From NCBI RefSeq assembly GCF_018294505.1, contig NC_057802.1, positions 312,966,209-313,030,208 on the forward strand: a stretch of 64,000 nucleotides of DNA, written 5' to 3'. This document shows positions 58,590 to 64,000 of this stretch, one piece after another. Each line of letters opens with the position of its first letter. The first letter of the stretch is position 1. The position numbers and the translations under genes were made by a program. A model generated the notes under the pieces. That model saw only the letters and a program-made list of their open reading frames with translations, made no database searches and had not been told where the DNA came from. This stretch comes from Triticum aestivum (lineage: Eukaryota > Streptophyta > Magnoliopsida > Poales > Poaceae).

Positions 58590-61500
58590 TACTACATCCA
58601 ATCGTTCAACAACAACGGCAAGGTTATGGTAACACGTACTGTTCGTGTGCATTTTAGTATCGCTACATATGCTGATTTTGTTGATTGTGATGTGGTACCC
58701 ATGCAAGCATGTTCCTTATTACTTGGTAGACCATGTCAATTCGATAAAAATTCTGTACACAATGGTAGAAACAATCATTATACTCTTGTTCATAAGGATA
58801 AACATATTACTTTGCTTCCTATGACTCCTGAGTCCATTTTGAAAGATGATATTAATCGAGCTAGTAAAGCAAAATAGGAGCAAAATAAGAGTGAAAATTA
58901 GATAGTGGCAAAAGAATTTGAGCAACAAATGAAACCTAATAATAAACCATCTAGTGTTGCTTCTGAAATTAAATTGAAAAGTGGATGTTTACTTGCCACC
59001 AAATCTGATATTGATGATCTAGATTGTAGCAAATATGTTTGCTATGCTTTTGTGTGCAAAGAGGCATTATTCTCATTCGAGCACGTGCCTTCCTCTTTGT
59101 CTCCTGCTGTCACTAACATTTTTAGGGAGTTTGCTAACGTCTTTCCATAAGACGTGCCACCGGGATTACCACCTATACGAGGGATTGAGCATAAGATTGA
59201 CTTAATTCCCAGTGCATCACTACCCAACCGTGCACCATACCGTACCAATCCATAGGAGACGAAAGAGACTATGCGTCAAGTATAGGAGCTACTCGACAAA
59301 GGTTATATACGCGAATCTCTTAGTCCTTGTGATGTTCCTATTATACTAGTGCCAAAGAAGGATGGTACATCGCGTATGTGTGTTGATTGTAGAGGCATTA
59401 ATATTATCACTAACGTTATCGTCATCCTATTCCTAGGCTAGATGATATGCTTCATGAATTGAGTGGCTCTACAATATTCTCCAAAGTTGATTTGCGTAGT
59501 GGATACCATCAAATTCGTATGAAATTGGGAGATGAATGGAAAACAACATTTAAAAATAAGTTTGGATTATATGAGTGGTTAGTCATGCCCTTTGGGTTAA
59601 CTAATGCACCTAGTACTTTCATGAGATTAATGAACCAAGTTTTACGTGCTTTCATTGAACGATTTGTGGTAGTCTATTTTGATGATATACTGATTTATAG
59701 CAGATCTTTGGAGGAACATTTGGAACATTTACGTGTTGTTTTTATTGCTCTACGTGATGCACGTTTGTTTGGTAACCTTGGGAAGTGCACCTTTTGCACT
59801 GATCGAGTATCTTTTCTTGGCTATGTTGTTACTCCACAGGGAATTGAAGTTGATAAATCCAAGATGGAAGCTATTGACAGTTGGCCGCAACCCAAAACGG
59901 TCACACAAGTGAGGAGTTTTCTTGGCCTCGCTGGATTCTATAGGCGTTTTGTGAGAGATTTCAGCACCATTGCTGCACCTCTCAATGAGCTTACAAAGAA
60001 GGATGTGCCTTTTGTTTGGTGTACCGCACAGGAAGAAGCCTTCACGGTATTGAAAGATAATTTCACACATGCTCCTTTACTCCAACTTCCTGATTTTAAT
60101 AAGACTTTTGAGCTTGAATGTGATGCTAGTGGAATTGGATTAGGAGGTGCGTTATTACAAGATGGCAAACTTGTTGCATACTTTTCTGAAAAATTGAGTG
60201 GGCCTAGTCTGAACTATTCTACTTATGATAAAGAATTATATGCTCTTGTTCGGACTTTAGAAACATGGCAACATTATTTATGGCCTAAGGAATTTGTTAT
60301 ACATTCCAATCATGAATCTTTGAAACATACTAAAAGTCAAGCCAAACTAAATCGTAGACATGCTAAATGGTTTGAATTCATAGAGACTTTTCCTTATGTC
60401 ATTAAACACAAGAAAGGTAACAAAAATGTTATTGCTGATGCATTGTCTCATCGTTATACTATGCTTTTACAACTTGACTTTAAAATATTTGGTTTGGAGA
60501 CCATCAAAGATCAATATGTGCATGATGCTGAATTTAAAGATGTATTGCAGAGTTGTAAAGAAGGGAGAACATGGAACAAGTTCGTCGTTAATGATGGATT
60601 TGTGTTCCATGCTAACAAGCTATGCATTCCAGCTAGCTCCATTCGTCTTTTGTTGTTGCAGGAGGCGCATGGAGGAGGATTAATGGGACACTTTGGCGTG
60701 AAGAAGACAGAGGACGTACTTGCTACACATTTCTTTTGGCCAAAAATGAGACGGGATGTTGAGTGTTTTGTTGCTCGCTGCACTACATGTCAAAAAGCTA
60801 AGTCACGACTCAATCCTCATGGTTTATATATGCCTTTGCCTGTACCTAGTGTTCCTTCGGAGGATATATCTATGGACTTTGTTTTAGGTTTACCTCGAAC
60901 AAAGAAGGGGAGGGATAGCATATTTGTTGTCGTGGACAGATTCTAAAAAATGGCACACTTTATACCATGTCATAAAAGCGATGATGTTGTTAATGTTGCT
61001 GATTTGTTCTTTCGTGAAATTATTCACTTGCATGGTGTGCCAAATACTATTGTTTCAGATCGTGATACTAAATTTCTTAGCCACTTTTGGAGATGTTTAT
61101 GGGCTAAGTTGGGGACTAAACTGCATTTTAGTACTACTTGTCACCCCCAAACTAATGGACAAACTGTAGTAGTCAATAGAACATTGTCTACTATGCTTAG
61201 GGCTGTTTGAAGAATAATAAGAAAATGTGGGAACAATGCTTGCCTCATATTGAATTTGCTTATAATCGTTCGTTGCATTCTACTACTAAGATGTGCGCTT
61301 TTGAAATTGTATATGGTTTCCTACCTCGTGCACCTATTGAATTATTGCCTCTTCCATCTTCGGAGAAGGTTAATTTTGATGCTAAACAACGTGCTGAATT
61401 GATCTTAAAAATGCATGAGTTAACTAAGGAAAACATTGAGCGTACGAATGCTAAATATAAACTTGCTGGAGATAAGGGTAGAAAACATGTTGTGTTTGCA

Positions 61501-62052
61501 CCTGGAGATCTTGTTTGGTTACACTTGCGTAAGGATAGATTTCCTGTTTTGCGCAAATCAAAGCTAATGCCACGTGCTAATGGTCCTTTTAAGGTGTTAG
61601 AGAAAATAAATGACAATGCATATAAACTTGAGCTGCCTGCAGATTTTGGGATTAGTCCCACTTTTAACATTGCAGATTTGAAGCCTTATTTGTGTGAGGA
61701 AGATGAGCTTCCGTCAAGGACGACTGCATTTCAAGAAGGGGAGGATGATGAGGACATCAATACCATTGTTACACCCACAGCCCCTGCTGCTATACATACT
61801 GGACCAATTACTAGAGCTCGCGCACGCCAATTAAATTATCAGGTACTTTCTTTTCTTGGTAATGATTCTAATGTTCATGAGAATATGATGCTGCCTAAAT
61901 TTGAAACATTTGTCTTGCTTACAAATGAAGGGCCTAGCTTGGACAAGAAGGATGAACATTGGAGCAAGATCAAGCATGGAGATGATGGCATGTGCAAGGG
62001 GAACAAGAACGGAGTTACAAGTGATGATTTCAGGACTTTGAAGCCACCATAA
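58590..62052 (+). pseudogene. pol of the CRM-type element (protease end, RT, RNase H, integrase)
   Basis: It resumes the protease (SLLLGRPCQFDKNS) after the insertion. Stops at 58875, 58899, 59148 and others, and a shift near 59415, precede the reverse transcriptase ([17 protein letters not shown]). RNase H follows ([23 protein letters not shown]), with HSNHESLKH where HTDHESLKH is usual. The integrase zinc finger ends CTTCQKAKS. Integrase has Asp in ISMDFVLGL and IVSDRDTKF, but [15 protein letters not shown] has Val where the catalytic Glu is expected. A TAA at 60944 and a shift with TGA near 61208 also occur. The last 281 codons are open and run into the LTR (TRARARQLNYQVLSFLG). Inactive. 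Confidence 0.88.
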
Positions 62053-62376
62053 TGAGTGCATGAAGCCTTGGACGAAATATACAAGATGGCACTTCATAAC
62101 TTTCGTCCAGAGGTTATTATAGGTGTTGCGTCGCCTATATTCGCGATATCCAGATTGCAATTTTAGTTTCTTACTTCTTCTTCATTTGCTTGCAGGAAAT
62201 AGACCTTCGTGGTCAGGTTGATCGTGCTCCGGCATGGTCAATAACCTCTCGGAGTTGGTTTAGCGATTGCAAAGGCGCGACGTCCTCGCACGTTCATTGT
62301 CGGATCATCAAAGTCTACTCCACCAAAAACAATAGCCACCATCTCATCAAAACATGGGACACCTATTCCTCTATCA
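61746..62376 (+). repeat. 3' LTR of the CRM-type element (internally deleted)
   Basis: 631 bp, with the same start and end as the 5' LTR but missing about 288 bp at about 62134. The missing part holds the TATA box and the AATAAAA signal. The first 307 bp are coding sequence for the end of pol. Confidence 0.88.
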
Positions 62377-62640
62377 TTCCGGCCCCGAGGCCAATTCCTG
62401 CAACTCCGCCGGCTCCGGATACTTCCTTCCTCCTGTACCACGTCCCTGAGGATCAAGTGGGGGCGAGCAAGGAGGCTCTGATTCAGGTGGGGCTGATGTG
62501 CGAACGACTGAACGAGGCTTACGACGCCAGTGCGGTGCTGCAAACTAATATTCGAGTAAGTACCATTGTGAGTATAACTCCCTGTCGAAATTTTTCTTTT
62601 TTCTCTTGGTAGAATTCTTGTGACTGGGTTTGCGCAGGGC
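62377..62640 (+). pseudogene. outer antisense gene, exon resumed after the CRM-type insertion
   Basis: After TTCC the interrupted frame continues: PAPRPIPATPPAPDTSFL, then VGASKEALIQVGLMCERLNE, a helical segment. The exon ends near 62553 or 62566 at a GTAAG or GTGAG donor. Removing the 27.9-kb insertion joins VIP to APRP without frame change. Confidence 0.75.
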
Positions 62641-63010
62641 ACACCCATTGGGTGTTCATGATCTAGTGGGGGCACGATGAGTGCACCCACTGGGTGTAGT
62701 CCCTGAGGCTCCAGTCGGCTGTAGTCAGTCGGCAACAGTCTTTGAACCTTCTTCATGTGCTTTTCTTTTGTGTTCACCTGGAATTTAGCCGCAGCGTAGC
62801 TGAGTAGACATGATCCAGTGGGGGCACGCTGAGTGCACCCACTGGATGTAGTCCCCGAGGCTACCGTTCACTGGAACAGTCAATGGTAGTCATAGAACTT
62901 GTGGTCGTTTCGCCCGGAGGTTGTTCATACTTTTTTTAGCTCCATCAATGAGTCACTTTCCAGTGGGGGCACACCGAGTGCACCCACTGGGTGTAGTCCC
63001 CGAGACTGCC
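62641..63010. repeat. repeated 13-bp-arm hairpin in intron
   Basis: Copies at about 62670, 62817 and 62958 read CCAGTGGGGGCAC, a few bases, then GTGCACCCACTGG; the arms pair with one mismatch. Each is followed by TGTAGTCCCCGAGGCT-like text, giving a unit of about 140-147 bp. The region is probably an intron of the outer antisense gene. 63011-63340 shows only weak repeats related to 1620-1790. Confidence 0.8.
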
Positions 63011-63340
63011 GTCGATTGTGGGCAATTGACGGTAGTCAATAGAACTATCATTAGGCGTTCGGGACGCCCGGCGACACTCGTGTGCTGGCAAGATAATAGG
63101 TAGAGCTTTCCTCGTTACTGACTCAGAAGTTAGCTGAGTGAAGCAGGTCATCTTGTGTTGTTGTCCTCTATCTTCTTCATTGCCGACTCGGGGGCTAGCC
63201 GAGTGAGGTTAGGTCAGGGGTACTTCAGTATTTGGTACTGGTCATGTTTGTTCCTCCTGGGGGTGCTTGTCTGACCTAGTGACCAGAACGTACTTGAGAA
63301 TTTGGTATTGGTCAAGCTTGTTACCCATTGGGGGTATGAA

Positions 63341-64000
63341 CGAGTGTGTAGTCATGATATTTGCTGAAAACCTGGGTGCTACTTAAGCTTATTTATGTAA
63401 ACAAGAGCAAAAGAGTTCGTAAAAGTTTTTCTTTTTCACTTTCAGTTTATCAACTGAATTGCTTGAGGACAAGCAAAGGTTTAAGCTTGGGGGAGTTGAT
63501 ACGTGTCCGTCGTATCTACTTTTCCTAATGCTTTTCCTCTTATTTTGGACTCTAATTTGCATGATTTGAATGAAACTAACCCGGACTGATGTGTTTTCAG
63601 CAGAACTACCATGGTGTTGTTTTTGTGCAGAAATAAAAGTTCTCAGATTGGAATGAAACTTTTTGGAGAATTTTTATGGAATAAAAGAAAAATACTGGAG
63701 CCAAGAACCACCGGAGGGGGCCCCTGGGTGAGCACAACCCACCAGGGCACGCCCCCTCCATGCGCGCCCAGGTGGGTTGTGCCCACCTGGTGGCCCCGCA
63801 GACCCTGATTCCAACTCTATAAAATCCTATTTTCAGAGGAAAAAAATCAGGGAGAAAGAATTATCGCGTTTCATGAGATGGAGCCGCCGCCACCTCTTGT
63901 TCTTCATAGGGAGCCTAGATCTGGAGTCCGTTTGGGGCTCCAGAGAGGGGGATCTTCGATCTCCGTCATCACCAACCCTTCTCCATCGCCAATTCCATGA
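63341..64000 (+). mobile_element. TGATACGTC-type element, 3' end (truncated left, cut right)
   Basis: From about 63341 the sequence follows the text before 47306 (end of internal region), including the polypurine tract AAGCTTGGGGGAGT, then an LTR starts at 63497 with TGATACGTGTCC. Only about 155 bp of internal region is present, so this element was cut at a break point in the outer element. The LTR runs off the window. The family is related to but distinct from the element at 39134. Confidence 0.8.
63729..63786. other. GC-rich hairpin in LTR (copy B)
   Basis: Arm GTGAGCACAACCCACCAGGG begins at 63729; arm CCCAGGTGGGTTGTGCCCAC begins at 63767. They pair with two mismatches. The position in the LTR matches that of copies A, C and D. 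Confidence 0.85.

Larger units (their letters stand above)
34511..62376 (+). mobile_element. CRM/Cereba-type chromovirus (Gypsy), with nested insertions
   Basis: LTRs at 34511-35428 and 61746-62376; flanks TTCCA and TTCCG are a target duplication with one change. The primer-binding site TGGTATCAGA follows the 5' LTR. Gag begins at 36650, and the polyprotein runs through protease, reverse transcriptase, RNase H and integrase to 62052, ending about 307 bp inside the 3' LTR. Pol reading into the LTR, and no visible chromodomain, are features of the CRM clade, whose wheat and barley members (Cereba, Quinta) target centromeres. The body is split by a 20.3-kb Fatima-like element. Many stops make it inactive. 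Confidence 0.75.
22944..63340 (-). mobile_element. outer Ty3/Gypsy element hosting the nested insertions
   Basis: The element lies in minus orientation. Its 3' LTR is 22944-23323 joined to 31511-31721. Inward follow a purine tract (complement of 31722-31734), a plus-strand antisense gene from 32573, and hairpin repeats at 62641-63010. It is interrupted by a Fatima-like element in the LTR and by a CRM-type element in the antisense gene. Near 63340 it breaks into an unrelated truncated element, so gag, pol and the 5' LTR are not present. The same family forms 1-5410. Confidence 0.75.

Overview
The window reads as intergenic, repeat-dominated DNA from a large grass genome, most likely a Triticeae species (wheat, Aegilops or barley). 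The basis is long LTR retrotransposons nested inside one another, LTR types that are very common in wheat (a Fatima-like Gypsy and Gypsy-like LTRs beginning TGATACGTC), CACTA, hAT and Stowaway DNA transposons, and spliced (intron-containing) retroelement genes. I found no credible single-copy host gene, no rRNA or tRNA gene and no prokaryotic feature. Family names come from memory and should be confirmed against TREP.

Left part (1-22.9 kb). Positions 1-5410 are the 3' part of a Gypsy element with a decayed spliced gene on its antisense strand. Positions 6185-16135 are a CACTA-type element: a 55-bp palindromic array, a broken GRF zinc-finger gene, a broken alanine-rich gene, three 505-bp repeats and a clear right terminus. 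It is interrupted by a solo LTR and an LTR fragment. A tandem miniature LTR element (TRIM), a GC-rich block, another LTR and several decayed pieces and MITEs follow.

Right part (22.9-64 kb). This is a stack of insertions, most of them bounded by target-site duplications (TSDs). The outermost Gypsy element (22944 to about 63340, minus orientation) belongs to the same family as the left copy. Its LTR was hit by a Fatima-like element without pol (23324-31505). Its antisense gene was hit by a chromovirus of CRM/Cereba type (34511-62376). That was hit in its protease region by a second Fatima-like element (38305-58584). That in turn was hit in its gag by a TGATACGTC-type element (39134-49405), whose 3' LTR carries a hAT-type MITE (48231-48934). 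Removing the inserts restores the interrupted reading frames in the outer antisense gene and in the Fatima-like gag. A truncated TGATACGTC-type element fills the right edge.

The most interesting content is a spliced gene lying antisense to gag and pol near the 3' end of both Gypsy families. It encodes a domain resembling Pfam PF04195 followed by a coiled-coil tail. In the second Fatima-like element it still reads as seven phased exons (779 codons including stop) with canonical splice sites, although pol on the other strand has three frameshifts and a stop. Second, a GC-rich hairpin occurs in several different TGATACGT-type LTRs with different stem sequences but preserved pairing.
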